Part shown: positions 16,734 through 25,093 of the stretch, piece by piece
Position numbering within the stretch: position 1 is the first letter of the stretch
Layout: each line of letters begins with the position of its first letter
Source of the DNA: Pseudomonas japonica
GTDB lineage: Bacteria; Pseudomonadota; Gammaproteobacteria; Pseudomonadales; Pseudomonadaceae
Direction: 5' to 3'
DNA length: 64,000 nucleotides
Assembly: GCF_900188455.1 (NCBI RefSeq)
Contig: NZ_FZOL01000028.1
Coordinates: forward strand, 1-64,000
Program-made: the position numbers and the translations under genes
Notes under the pieces: generated by a model
Databases searched by the model: none
What the model was told of the DNA's origin: nothing
The model's input: the letters and a program-made list of their open reading frames with translations, nothing else

Positions 16734-17708
16734 TCAGCGGGTGGCGGCAAGCGCGCCGGCGTCGTGGCCCTGGTAGACCCCGCGTTCGCCGGCGACCAGC
16801 AGGTGACGGGCATTGAGCACCACCGCCGAGGTCAGGGTACCGAGACCGAGGCGTTGCGAGCTGTCCTGCACGGCGCCATTGGCATCGAGACGGATCAGGC
16901 GGCTGCCGGCGCCGACCAGGACCAGGCCCTGGTTGCCCGGCAGCAGGGCATGACCATAGATCGGCTGGTTGCTGCCGACATCGACACGCTGCCAGCTGTC
17001 GCCGAAGTCGCTGCTGAGAAAGACATGGCCGCGCATGCCATAGGCCAGCCAGCGCTGCGCGCCAAGCCGCACCACACCGAACAGCGAGCCATTGTAGAAA
17101 GCGTCGAGGCGTTGCCAGTGCTGGCCGCCATCGCTGGAGCGCAGCACCAGGCCCTGCTCGCCCACCAGCATCTGGCGACCGTCGCGGCCACCGTCGAGGC
17201 CGTTGAAGTGGGCACCGTCACCGGGCATTTCCCGCGCCGTCCAGTGCTCTCCGGCGTCGCTGGATTCCAGGTATTTGCCGTAACTGCCGTAGGCCACCAC
17301 GTGCTGGCCGTCGCTGCTCCAGACGCCCAGCAGCGGCTCGCCGAGTTCGCTGTCGTAGCGCATTTCCCGCCAGTTCTGGCCACCGTCGACGGAGCGCAGG
17401 ATCCAGCCGTCATGCCCCACCGCCACCAGCAGGCCGGGCGCGAGGGTGGTGACCGCGGTGAGGGTCGTCTGGCGACCGCCGCCGACCTGACTGGCCTGCC
17501 AGGTCAGGCCGCCATCGTCGCTGCGCAGGAGAGTGCCGCGCTCGCCGACGCCCAGCAGTCGGGCACCATCGGCGAGCAGGGCATTGACCTGGACCCGGTC
17601 GGCGTTGATTCCGGTGCCTGCCAGGGACGCCGGCTGGCGCGGGGCGAAGGCGAAGGCCACCGCGGCGATGACGATGGCGCTCATGACGTAACCGATCAGA
17701 TTGCGCAT
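16734..17708 (-). CDS. YCF48-like beta-propeller protein
   Basis: 324 residues from the ATG at 17708, with GGGAG six bases before it; the open frame further upstream runs into a REP. One hydrophobic N-terminal segment (MRNLIGYVMSAIVIAAVAF) is a signal or anchor. The body carries repeated Asp-box-like units such as LLRSDDGGLTWQ, ILRSVDGGQNWR, YLESSDAGEHWT, VLRSSDGGQHWQ and FLSSDFGDSWQ, i.e. five or more propeller blades. Relatives are linked with RND/MMPL pumps and DUF1302/DUF1329 proteins. Likely a periplasmic accessory factor of the same catabolic system. Confidence 0.8.
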   Translation of the reverse strand: MRNLIGYVMSAIVIAAVAFAFAPRQPASLAGTGINADRVQVNALLADGARLLGVGERGTLLRSDDGGLTWQASQVGGGRQTTLTAVTTLAPGLLVAVGHDGWILRSVDGGQNWREMRYDSELGEPLLGVWSSDGQHVVAYGSYGKYLESSDAGEHWTAREMPGDGAHFNGLDGGRDGRQMLVGEQGLVLRSSDGGQHWQRLDAFYNGSLFGVVRLGAQRWLAYGMRGHVFLSSDFGDSWQRVDVGSNQPIYGHALLPGNQGLVLVGAGSRLIRLDANGAVQDSSQRLGLGTLTSAVVLNARHLLVAGERGVYQGHDAGALAATR

Positions 17709-17810
17709 GACAGGCTCCCTGACGAGAGATGCGGGCACGGTGCAGGCTTCATCGGGTGATCCTCTTGGTTTTGTTGTCGGGGGATCATCCGACCGGGTGG
17801 TCATGCCGGG

Positions 17811-17828
17811 CATCGTCCAAATGGGGTA
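17811..17828 (-). promoter_or_regulatory. Shared 18-bp motif upstream of the YCF48 unit
   Basis: CATCGTCCAAATGGGGTA differs at two positions from the copy at 20558-20575. It is 103-120 bp before the YCF48 start codon. Candidate binding site of the neighbouring LuxR-type regulator. Confidence 0.5.
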
Positions 17829-17872
17829 GCCGGGCTCTGGCGCAAGATGCCAGCGACCTTGCGCTTGCCACC

Positions 17873-18000
17873 GTAGGAGCGCGGCTTGTCGTGTGACGAA
17901 CCACCGCGAAGGACCGCAATGCGGTCCCGCTGCAACAGGGGAGTGGGCCTGCTTTGCAGGCCTTCGCGGTGGTTCGTCACACGACAAGCCGCGCTCCTAC
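17873..18000. repeat. REP doublet with a central hairpin
   Basis: GTAGGAGCGCGGCTTGTCGT at the left matches ACGACAAGCCGCGCTCCTAC at the right, and the next ~20 bp (GTGACGAACCACCGCGAAGG) are mirrored too. Between them is GGGCCTGCTTTGCAGGCC. It lies between the thiolase stop and the YCF48 operator and may insulate the two units. Confidence 0.85.
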
Positions 18001-18022
18001 GCAGGGGGGGCGCCCTGGAGCA

Positions 18023-19225
18023 TCAAGGCAGTTCGAACAACCCCGCCGCCCCCATGCCGCCGCCGATGCACATGGCCACCACGACAAAGCGCACCCCGCG
18101 CCGGCGTCCTTCCAGCAGCGCATGGCCGACCATCCGCGCCCCGGACATGCCGAACGGATGACCGATGGCGATGGCGCCGCCATTGACGTTCAGGCGCTCC
18201 GGCGGGATCTCCAGGGCATCACGGCACTGCAGGACCTGGCAGGCGAACGCCTCGTTGATCTCCCACAGGCCGATGTCCTCACTGCGCAGGCCAAAGCGGC
18301 GCAGCAGCTTGGGCACCGCCAGCACCGGGCCGATGCCCATCTCTTCCGGCGCGCAGCCCGCCACGGCGATGCCCCGGTAGATGCCCAGCGGGGTCAGCCC
18401 GCGACGCCTGGCCTCGGTGCGGCTCATCAGCAGGCAGGCGGCGGCGCCATCGGAAAACTGCGAGGCGTTGCCGGCGGTGATGAACTCGCCGCGCTCCACC
18501 CACTTGCCGTCCTTCCACACCGGCTGCAGCGCCTGCAGGTCTTCCAGGCGGGTATTGGGCCGGTTGCATTCGTCACGCGCCACCCGCACCCGCTCGTGGC
18601 CGGCGGGCTGGCCGTCCTTGTCGAACAGCAGGCGCTCGACCTCGATTGGCACGATCTCGTCATCGAACAGCCCGGCGCGCTGCGCCGCCGCGGTGCGCTG
18701 CTGGCTGTGCAGGCTGTATTCATCCTGGGCGGCGCGACTGATGCCATAGCGCCGCGAGACGATCTCGGCGGTTTCCAGCATGGGGATGTAGGCCGCCGGC
18801 ATCACCTCCAGCACCGCCTTCGACTGGGCGCGGTAGGTGTTCTTGTGCTTGGTCTGGGTCAGCGACAGCGACTCCACGCCACCACCGACGGCGATGTCCA
18901 TTTCCCCGGCCATGATGCTGCGGGCCGCCACGCCGATGCTCATCAGGCCCGAGGCGCACATGCGGTCCAGGGCCATGCCCGGCACGCTGTCCGGCAGGCC
19001 CGCGGTATAGGCGCAGAGCCGGCCGATGTTGTAGGCCTGGGTGCCCTGCTGCACCGCCGCGCCCATGATCACGTCCTCCACCGCGTCGGGCTCGACGCCG
19101 GCGCGCGCCACCACCGCGCGCACTACATGGCCGCCGAGCAGCGGCGCCTCGGTATCGTTGAAGGACCCGCGGAAGGACTTCGCCAGCGCGGTACGCGCCG
19201 TCGAGACGATTACGACTTCATTCAT
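18023..19225 (-). CDS. Thiolase (acetyl-CoA acyltransferase)
   Basis: 400 residues. The family signatures are in place: the acyl-accepting Cys in DRMCASGLMSIG near residue 90, NEAFACQ, the His in GHPFGMSGAR, and the second Cys in MCIGGGMGAA near the end. It cleaves 3-oxoacyl-CoA to acetyl-CoA and a shortened acyl-CoA. Its start is six bases after the MaoC stop, so SDR, MaoC and thiolase form one transcript: reduction or oxidation, hydration and thiolysis of a CoA ester. Fatty-acid thiolases are alternatives, but the neighbours favour a ring- or side-chain-degrading role. Confidence 0.85.
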   Translation of the reverse strand: MNEVVIVSTARTALAKSFRGSFNDTEAPLLGGHVVRAVVARAGVEPDAVEDVIMGAAVQQGTQAYNIGRLCAYTAGLPDSVPGMALDRMCASGLMSIGVAARSIMAGEMDIAVGGGVESLSLTQTKHKNTYRAQSKAVLEVMPAAYIPMLETAEIVSRRYGISRAAQDEYSLHSQQRTAAAQRAGLFDDEIVPIEVERLLFDKDGQPAGHERVRVARDECNRPNTRLEDLQALQPVWKDGKWVERGEFITAGNASQFSDGAAACLLMSRTEARRRGLTPLGIYRGIAVAGCAPEEMGIGPVLAVPKLLRRFGLRSEDIGLWEINEAFACQVLQCRDALEIPPERLNVNGGAIAIGHPFGMSGARMVGHALLEGRRRGVRFVVVAMCIGGGMGAAGLFELP

Positions 19226-19231
19226 GACAGT

Positions 19232-19702
19232 TCACTCGAACAGGGGATTGAAGGTGTAGCGGCTGATGGTGTCGATCACGCAGCCCGGACGGCTTTCGCC
19301 CTCGATCTCGACGCTGACCCGGACCACGGCCTGCACCGCCTCGCCCAGCGCTTCCACGCGCAGGATCAGGCCATGCCCGCGGACCCGCGAGCCGACCCGC
19401 ACCGCTGCCGGAAAGCGCACACGGTCGGAGCCGTAGTTGACGCCCATGGCCATGTTTTCCAGGGTCATCAACTGCGGCAGGAACAGGTTGGCCAGGGACT
19501 GGGTCAGGTAGCCATGGGCGATGCACGCGCCGAACGGGCCGCTGGCGGCACGCTCGGGATCGACGTGAATCCACTGGTGATCGCCGGTGGCCTCGGCGAA
19601 CAGGTCGATGCGTTGCTGGCTGATCGGCAGCCAGTCGGTGTGGCCGAGGTCCAGGCCCTGGGCATCGAGCAAGGCACGGGCGCTGCTGAAGACGTGGCTC
19701 AT
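19232..19702 (-). CDS. MaoC-family enoyl-CoA hydratase
   Basis: 156 residues, AAGGAG upstream of the ATG at 19702. It has the hydratase-2 signature of a hot-dog fold enzyme: TGDHQWIHVDPERA then SGPFGACIAHGYLT (residues ~39-67), holding the catalytic Asp and His. It would add water to an enoyl-CoA to give a (3R)-hydroxyacyl-CoA. Second gene of the SDR-MaoC-thiolase unit. Confidence 0.85.
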   Translation of the reverse strand: MSHVFSSARALLDAQGLDLGHTDWLPISQQRIDLFAEATGDHQWIHVDPERAASGPFGACIAHGYLTQSLANLFLPQLMTLENMAMGVNYGSDRVRFPAAVRVGSRVRGHGLILRVEALGEAVQAVVRVSVEIEGESRPGCVIDTISRYTFNPLFE

Positions 19703-19713
19703 GTCGATCTCCT

Positions 19714-20499
19714 TCAGGCCTGTTGCGAGCTGACGGAGAGCACTTCGCCGACCATGTACGAGGCATAGTCGCTGGCGAGGAACATCATCACATTGGCCAC
19801 CTCCCAGACCTCCGCCGCGCGGCCAAAGGCTTCGCGCCCGGCGAGACTGGCCAGCAGTTCCTCGCTGGAGGCCTTCTTGAGGAAGTCATGCAGGGCGATG
19901 GACGGCGACACCGCGTTGATGCGCACGCCGTGCTCGGCGGCCTCCAGGGCACTGCAGCGGGTCAGCGCCATCACCCCGGCCTTGGCCGCGGCGTAGTGGG
20001 CCTGCTCCTTCTGCGCCCGCCAGCCGAGCACCGAGGCGTTGTTGACGATGGCCCCGGCGCCGCGCCGCTGCATGTGCGGGAGCATGGCGCGGGTCATGCG
20101 GAAGGTGCCGGTGAGGGTGACGTCGAGCACCCTCGTCCATTCCTCGTCGCTCATCTGCACCACCGACTTCTGCCCGCCGAGGCCGGCATTGTTGATCAGC
20201 ACGTCGACACCACCCAGTTGCTGTTCGGCGGCCTCGACCAGGGCCTGGACCTGCGCTTCGACGGTGACGTCGCACAACTGGCCGTGGATGGCCTCCAGGC
20301 CGGTTTCCGCCTTCAGCCGCGCGACCGCCTCTTCCAGGCGACGCGGATGGACATCGGAGATCATCAGCGCCCGGCAGCCTTCCTCGGCACTGCGCCGGGC
20401 CGCCGAATAGCCGATGCCGGCACCGGCGGCGGCGGTGATCAGGACCGACTTGCCGGCCAGCAACTGGTGACCGGGTACATAAGGGGGAGCTTGTTTCAC
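19714..20499 (-). CDS. SDR oxidoreductase, IpdF-like
   Basis: 261 residues from a GTG start at 20499 with GGAGG eight bases upstream; no ATG is available. The cofactor motif is TAAAGAGIGYSAARR, a form seen in the steroid C/D-ring enzyme IpdF and relatives rather than the common TGxxxGIG. NNAG is intact and the active site is YAAAKAG with the preceding Ser (NNASVLGW). It would reduce or oxidise a hydroxyl/keto group on a CoA-linked intermediate. First gene of the unit, preceded by the 18-bp motif at 20558. The IpdF resemblance is from memory of the family and should be aligned. Confidence 0.8.
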   Translation of the reverse strand: MKQAPPYVPGHQLLAGKSVLITAAAGAGIGYSAARRSAEEGCRALMISDVHPRRLEEAVARLKAETGLEAIHGQLCDVTVEAQVQALVEAAEQQLGGVDVLINNAGLGGQKSVVQMSDEEWTRVLDVTLTGTFRMTRAMLPHMQRRGAGAIVNNASVLGWRAQKEQAHYAAAKAGVMALTRCSALEAAEHGVRINAVSPSIALHDFLKKASSEELLASLAGREAFGRAAEVWEVANVMMFLASDYASYMVGEVLSVSSQQA

Positions 20500-20557
20500 T
20501 GCGAATGCCTCCAGGAGAAATAACCCGCTCAGGTATACGGCGGGCGGGCCGTGGGGA

Positions 20558-20575
20558 CATCGTCAAAACGGGGTA
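20558..20575 (-). promoter_or_regulatory. Shared 18-bp motif upstream of the SDR unit
   Basis: CATCGTCAAAACGGGGTA (in transcription direction TACCCCGTTTTGACGATG) lies 59-76 bp before the GTG of the SDR gene, a normal place for an activator site. Sixteen of 18 positions equal the copy at 17811. Confidence 0.5.
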
Positions 20576-20697
20576 TGGGGCGCTGCGTTCGCCTCGGGTG
20601 GGCGATCGGAGGGGGAAATCTTTCGCGGATAAAACCAAGGTTACGTGGTCTAACGTCCATCAGCCAGTATCTGAGCGTCCCAAGGAGGTGAATCCTC

Positions 20698-20985
20698 ATG
20701 CCCGCGGCCATCTCTCCTCGACCACAGACACTGCAGATCGACTTCACCCGCGACACGCTGTTCGGTGTCTCGACCCAGAGCGCCGAGTGCCAGGTGCAAC
20801 TGGAAGCCCTGAATATCAATGGTCAACCCGGTATCCAGCTGCAGGTCACCCCACCCCTGCCGCCACGCCTGGAGCATGCGCACACCCTGGTGTTCATCTG
20901 GCGTGGACACACCTGCCGGGGCATCGTGCAGTCATCCCGGCAGTGCCATGACGGCAGCCTGCAACTGCGTCTGGAACTGCAGTGA
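20698..20985 (+). CDS. Small hypothetical protein, 95 aa
   Basis: The ATG at 20698 follows AAGGAGGTGA, a full match to the 16S rRNA tail at ideal spacing, so translation should be strong. The product has alternating hydrophobic and polar residues suggesting a small beta-rich domain (LQIDFTRDTLFGV, IQLQVTPPLPP, LVFIWRGHTCRGIV). There is no signal peptide and I do not recognise the family. It is divergent from the SDR unit and convergent with the DUF1652 gene, five bases apart. Confidence 0.6.
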   Translation: MPAAISPRPQTLQIDFTRDTLFGVSTQSAECQVQLEALNINGQPGIQLQVTPPLPPRLEHAHTLVFIWRGHTCRGIVQSSRQCHDGSLQLRLELQ

Positions 20986-20989
20986 CGGG

Positions 20990-21265
20990 TTAGCGTCCGC
21001 TCATCAGGCGCGTCGCGGCCCCAGGCTTCAGCGCCTGCTGCTCGCGCTCATGGCGTACCCGCGTCACCAGCTCCGCAAGGGCCCGGCAGTCGGGCAGCGC
21101 ACCGAGGTGGACATCGCTGACGGTCATCGCCGCGCGCTGGGCATCGGCGGGAAAGTGCAAGGTCAGCGTCAGGCCGTCCGCGCAACTGACCTCGCAGTGA
21201 TCGGGGAGGAACGCCCCCTCGATCATTTGGCGCAATTCAAGATCACACACACCATTCATGGGCAT
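20990..21265 (-). CDS. DUF1652 protein
   Basis: 91 residues from the ATG at 21265, with GGAGG upstream; an ATG two codons later is possible. It fits the small DUF1652 family found almost only in Pseudomonas (LELRQMIEGAFLPDHCEVSC at the start, then a strand-rich middle and an ALAELVTRVRHE helix). Function unknown. Confidence 0.75.
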   Translation of the reverse strand: MPMNGVCDLELRQMIEGAFLPDHCEVSCADGLTLTLHFPADAQRAAMTVSDVHLGALPDCRALAELVTRVRHEREQQALKPGAATRLMSGR

Positions 21266-21586
21266 GATTCAACCCTCCGGTTGACAGGGATGGCCGTCCA
21301 AGTCAGAACCTGCCCGGCGCCGGAATCCAATTGAAAAAAGCCATTTGCCAGCGCTTGCCCCATTGAAGCCGAGCATCACTGCCTGCCGTCGCAACCTGTA
21401 CGTCTTGAGTGATGGGAGAGTGCCGGGGCGGCAGGGGTTCAGGCGGATGTCGCGGGTGTCGGACGAAAGGTCGCGGGGTACCGTTGGTCCGTCATTACCC
21501 CGCTCCGGCCAAACTTTTTGCGCCCCGTTGTTTTCATAGGGTTAGAGCTGAGCGCAAACCAACCCGAGAAAGGACTTTCCCGCTCC
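21266..21586. other. Intergenic region between divergent small genes
   Basis: This 321-bp stretch between the DUF1652 gene (minus) and the DUF6555-like gene (plus) holds both promoters. No clear boxes, RNA gene or repeat could be assigned. Confidence 0.4.
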
Positions 21587-21814
21587 ATGATCAACGCCAA
21601 ACTCTTCGTCATCGACTATTGCCTCAATGGCACGCCCCACTCCTTCATCATCCGTGCCGAAACCATGGACAACGCCGAGGCCTGGCACTGGGCCAGTTGC
21701 GATGCCGGGGTGGGCAGGATCGGCCGCTACGAGCGGGAGAAAGTCAAGAAAGTGACCCGGCCGGTGGCGGAGCGCTACGGGATCAGCGAGGTGAGTTGGC
21801 GGTTGAGCAAATGA
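21587..21814 (+). CDS. DUF6555-like small protein
   Basis: 75 residues from the ATG at 21587; 23 codons of upstream frame lack a ribosome site. Sequence MINAKLFVIDYCLNGTPHSF and EAWHWASCDAGVGRI is characteristic of a small cytosolic family common in Pseudomonas and of unknown role. AAAGGA lies somewhat far (12 bases) upstream. Confidence 0.65.
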   Translation: MINAKLFVIDYCLNGTPHSFIIRAETMDNAEAWHWASCDAGVGRIGRYEREKVKKVTRPVAERYGISEVSWRLSK

Positions 21815-21816
21815 GC

Positions 21817-21847
21817 CTTGCAGCGCCCTCCAGATCAGCGCTGCAAG
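21817..21847 (+). terminator. Hairpin after the DUF6555-like gene, derived from the repeat family
   Basis: CTTGCAGCGC and GCGCTGCAAG pair perfectly over 10 bp. With the following ACTCAAGACAGGCC this is a shrunken copy of the arm found at 12014 and 56580. It could end both convergent transcripts; no T-tract follows. Confidence 0.5.
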
Positions 21848-21861
21848 ACTCAAGACAGGCC

Positions 21862-22728
21862 CTACCCCTGCATCCGCCCAAACTTCCCGGCCTGGAAGTC
21901 ATCGAATGCCTGGACGATCTCGTCCTGGCTGTTCATCACGAACGGCCCATACCCCACGATCGGCTCATCCAGCGGCTCGCCACTGAGCCAGAGCAGCTTG
22001 GCTTCGCTGTCGGCTTCGATCAGCACCTCGGCGCCGTCACGCTCGAACAGCACCAGTTGCGCCGCGCCGACGGCCTTGCCGCCATTGACCCGCACGCTGC
22101 CGTGCAGCACCACCAGCGCCGCGTTGCGCCCTTCGCCACCCGGCACACGCAGGGACTTGCCGGCCGCCAGTCGCACATCCCAGACATCCATCGCGGTGAA
22201 GGTCCGCGCCGGCCCGGCATGCTCCAGGTACTGCCCGGCGATCACCCGCAGACTGCCAGCCTCGTCAGCCAGCGCCACGCGCGGAATGTCCGCGTCGAGC
22301 AAGGTCTGGTAGCCCGCCGGCGCGGATTTGTCCTTCGCCGGCAGATTGACCCAGAGCTGGACCATTTCCAGCATGCCGCCGCGCCTGGCGAACGACGGCG
22401 CATGGAACTCTTCATGGATGATCCCGCCCGCGGCGGTCATCCATTGCACATCGCCCGGACCGATCAGGCCACCGGCGCCGGTGGAGTCGCGGTGTTCCAG
22501 TTCGCCCTGGTAGACGATGGTCACCGTTTCGAAACCACGATGCGGATGCTGACCCACCCCACGACGGGCACTGGTCGCCGGGAAATGCTGCGGTCCGGCA
22601 TAGTCCAGCAGCAGGAACGGGCTGATGTGCCGGGCCAGGTCGTCGTAGCTGAACAGGCTGCGCACCGGGAAACCATCGCCGACCCAGTGGGCCGGCGGGC
22701 TGTTGTAGATGCCTTGAATCTTCTTCAT
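21862..22728 (-). CDS. Pirin-family protein
   Basis: 288 residues from the ATG at 22728, with GGAGG before it. Two cupin barrels are present. The metal-binding residues of the first are seen in HPHRGFETVTIVYQGELEHRDS and GGIIHEEFH (three His and a Glu). Pirins bind iron; some act as quercetin dioxygenases, others as regulators of metabolism. Single gene, so the role cannot be narrowed. Confidence 0.85.
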   Translation of the reverse strand: MKKIQGIYNSPPAHWVGDGFPVRSLFSYDDLARHISPFLLLDYAGPQHFPATSARRGVGQHPHRGFETVTIVYQGELEHRDSTGAGGLIGPGDVQWMTAAGGIIHEEFHAPSFARRGGMLEMVQLWVNLPAKDKSAPAGYQTLLDADIPRVALADEAGSLRVIAGQYLEHAGPARTFTAMDVWDVRLAAGKSLRVPGGEGRNAALVVLHGSVRVNGGKAVGAAQLVLFERDGAEVLIEADSEAKLLWLSGEPLDEPIVGYGPFVMNSQDEIVQAFDDFQAGKFGRMQG

Positions 22729-22824
22729 GAGAAACCTCCTCGTTGCATGGGAGCCACAATACCCATGCAACGAAAAAGGCGGTAGCTGGCGAAAAAAGCC
22801 CTCAGCGTTCTACTGATGGGACGA

Positions 22825-23724
22825 TCAAGCCGACTTGAACTGCGGCTCGCGGCCCTGCAACAGCCAGGCTTCGATCTGCCGGGCGCTTTCCCGCGGGTCT
22901 TCCTGCATGAAGCAATGCCCCCCGGCCACCTTGCGCGGTTCGACCTGAGCATTGAGGCGGGCCCAGCGCGCCAGCGACAGCGGCACGAAGGGGTAGGTGC
23001 GTTCGCCATGCAATACCAGGGTCGGGGTCTGCACTCGTGACAAGGATGCCCACATGCGTTGCGGGAACGAGCTGAATATTTCCACCTCGCGGCTCGGCCG
23101 GCATTTGAGCACCACGCCTTCGCCGCACTCGCCGATGGCGTGATCCACATAGGCCTGCAGTGCCGCCTCGCTCCAGCCCTTGAAGATGCCGCGGGCGTGC
23201 AGCGAATCATGCGCGGCCTGGCGGTCCGGCCAGTAGCTGCGGCGCGTCGCCGCCTTGCGCGCGAGGCCGTGGCGACGGTGCATGCCGAACCAGCTGGCCA
23301 CGCCCATGACCCCGATCATCGAGCGGCTGAACACCACCGGGTCGAGCAGCACCGCGCGCTGGAACAGCCGCGGCGCGCGATCGAGCATCAGCCCGGTGAG
23401 CACTCCGCCGAAGCTGTGCCCGACGGCGAAGCACGGGACATCGCCATACTCCCCGCGACCGGCGGCGAACGCTTCCAGGGCCAGTTCGGCGCTGCGGTTC
23501 CAGCCGACGAAGGCGCCGCCGTGATCGCTGTCGCCATGCCCCTGGACATCGCTCAGCCACAGGTCGAAATGCTCGGCGAGCAATTCCAGCAGCGGCTGGT
23601 AGGCCAGGCAGCAGAAACCGTTGCCGTGGATGAAATGCAGCAGCGGCTTGCCACTGGCCGGCGAACGCCAGCCGCGCAAGGTGAAGTGTTCGGCGCAATC
23701 ATGCGTCCAGGGGATCAGTTCCAT
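22825..23724 (-). CDS. Alpha/beta-fold hydrolase
   Basis: 299 residues. Serine hydrolase triad: nucleophile in GHSFGG (residues ~102-107), oxyanion strand LHFIHGNGFCC, and the C-terminal His in VAGGHCFMQEDP; the Asp is likely in the DVQG or HGERTYPF region. Cytosolic, no signal peptide. Substrate unknown. It is 18 bp after the LysE-type gene on the same strand and may be cotranscribed. Confidence 0.8.
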   Translation of the reverse strand: MELIPWTHDCAEHFTLRGWRSPASGKPLLHFIHGNGFCCLAYQPLLELLAEHFDLWLSDVQGHGDSDHGGAFVGWNRSAELALEAFAAGRGEYGDVPCFAVGHSFGGVLTGLMLDRAPRLFQRAVLLDPVVFSRSMIGVMGVASWFGMHRRHGLARKAATRRSYWPDRQAAHDSLHARGIFKGWSEAALQAYVDHAIGECGEGVVLKCRPSREVEIFSSFPQRMWASLSRVQTPTLVLHGERTYPFVPLSLARWARLNAQVEPRKVAGGHCFMQEDPRESARQIEAWLLQGREPQFKSA

Positions 23725-23742
23725 CGGGGCTCGCAGCGGGAG

Positions 23743-24366
23743 TCAGGAAAAACCCGATTCTACAAACAGCAGCGGATACAGAGAAAGCACCAGCAGGGCC
23801 GCCATCAGCAGGTTAAACAGCCGAAGCCAGCGGGGATTCTGCAAGACCCGGCGCAAGGCACTGCCGAACATGACCCAGACGCACACCGCCGGCAGGTTGA
23901 CCAGGCAGAACACCAGGGCAATGACGACGACATTCACCAGGTATCCCTGGGCCGGGGTGTAGGTGGTGATCGCCCCCACCGCCATCACCCAGGCCTTGGG
24001 GTTGACCCACTGGAACGCCGCCGCGCCGAGGAAGCTCAGGGGCTTGCGGCTTTGCGGACCGTCCGCTGCCATCGGCCCGGACGTGGCGATCTTCCACGCC
24101 AGGTACAGCAGATAGGCGGCCCCAGCGTAACGCAGCACGGAGTAGATCGCCGGGTAGACCTTGAACACTTCACCCAGGCCAAGGCCCACCGCCAGCACCA
24201 TCAGCATGAAACCGATGCTTACCCCCAGGGCGTGCGGCACGCTGCGACGCACGCCGAAGTTGACTCCGGACGCGAGCAGCATGGTGTTGTTCGGGCCGGG
24301 TGTGATGGACGAAACGAAAGCGAACAGCACGAAGGCTGAAAGCAGGTTGAGGGAGGTAAGCAACAT
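23743..24366 (-). CDS. LysE/RhtB-type amino-acid exporter
   Basis: 207 residues from the ATG at 24366 (AGGA five bases before); a start three codons earlier is also possible. The family motif SSITPGPNNTMLLASG appears near residue 20, and about six membrane helices can be counted (e.g. YAGAAYLLYLAWKIA). Members export amino acids or small metabolites. Substrate unknown. Confidence 0.8.
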   Translation of the reverse strand: MLLTSLNLLSAFVLFAFVSSITPGPNNTMLLASGVNFGVRRSVPHALGVSIGFMLMVLAVGLGLGEVFKVYPAIYSVLRYAGAAYLLYLAWKIATSGPMAADGPQSRKPLSFLGAAAFQWVNPKAWVMAVGAITTYTPAQGYLVNVVVIALVFCLVNLPAVCVWVMFGSALRRVLQNPRWLRLFNLLMAALLVLSLYPLLFVESGFS

Positions 24367-24563
24367 GGCAGGCATTCCTGGTGGGGCGGATCGTTCGAGT
24401 TATGGATCAACCCTACCGGGAAAGCCTGGCCCCCGATCGATACAGTTCCCCATTATTCCGCAGGTACACCACACTGTTATGCCTGCGATCCAGGTGGCGT
24501 CGCTTACTGCCACGGCGGATCTGCACTACGATGTCGCCACCCTTTGCCTACCGGATACCCGCC

Positions 24564-25043
24564 ATGTCGCTGCAGATCCGCCCCGCCCGCCGCGAAGACG
24601 CCACGCAAATCCTCGCGTTCATCACCGAACTGGCCGACTACCAGCGTGCCCGCCATGAGGTGGTCGCCACCCTCGACGATATCCAGCGCGGCCTGTTCAG
24701 CGAAGACAGCACCGCCAAAGCGTTGATCGCTGAACACGACGGCCAGACGATCGGTTTCGCCGTGTACTTCTTCAGCTATTCCACCTGGGTCGGCCGCCGC
24801 GGGATCTATCTGGAAGATCTCTACGTCACGCCACAGGCCCGCGGTACCGGTGCCGGCACGCAACTGCTGCGCCATCTGGCCCGACTGGCCTGCGAGCACG
24901 ACTGCGCGCGCTTCGAATGGACCGTGCTGGACTGGAACCAGCCAGCCATCGATTTCTACCGCTCTCTCGGCGCCGAAGCCCTGGACGGTCGGGTGCGCTA
25001 CCGAATGGAGGGTGAAACGCTTCGCGCTTTCGCCAATGGCTGA
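24564..25043 (+). CDS. GNAT N-acetyltransferase
   Basis: 159 residues from the ATG at 24564; the longer frame lacks a ribosome site. The acetyl-CoA binding loop is in LEDLYVTPQARGTGAGTQLLRHL. The overall shape (IRPARREDATQILAFITELADY, FYFSYSTW-like core, WNQPAIDFYRSLGA) matches the diamine/thialysine acetyltransferase branch (SAT-like). Substrate not proven. It precedes the HETTH protein gene by 50 bp. Confidence 0.85.
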   Translation: MSLQIRPARREDATQILAFITELADYQRARHEVVATLDDIQRGLFSEDSTAKALIAEHDGQTIGFAVYFFSYSTWVGRRGIYLEDLYVTPQARGTGAGTQLLRHLARLACEHDCARFEWTVLDWNQPAIDFYRSLGAEALDGRVRYRMEGETLRAFANG

Positions 25044-25093
25044 AACAGGGGAAAACGCCAGGCTCAACGGACTGAACCGAGGAGTACCGTCAC

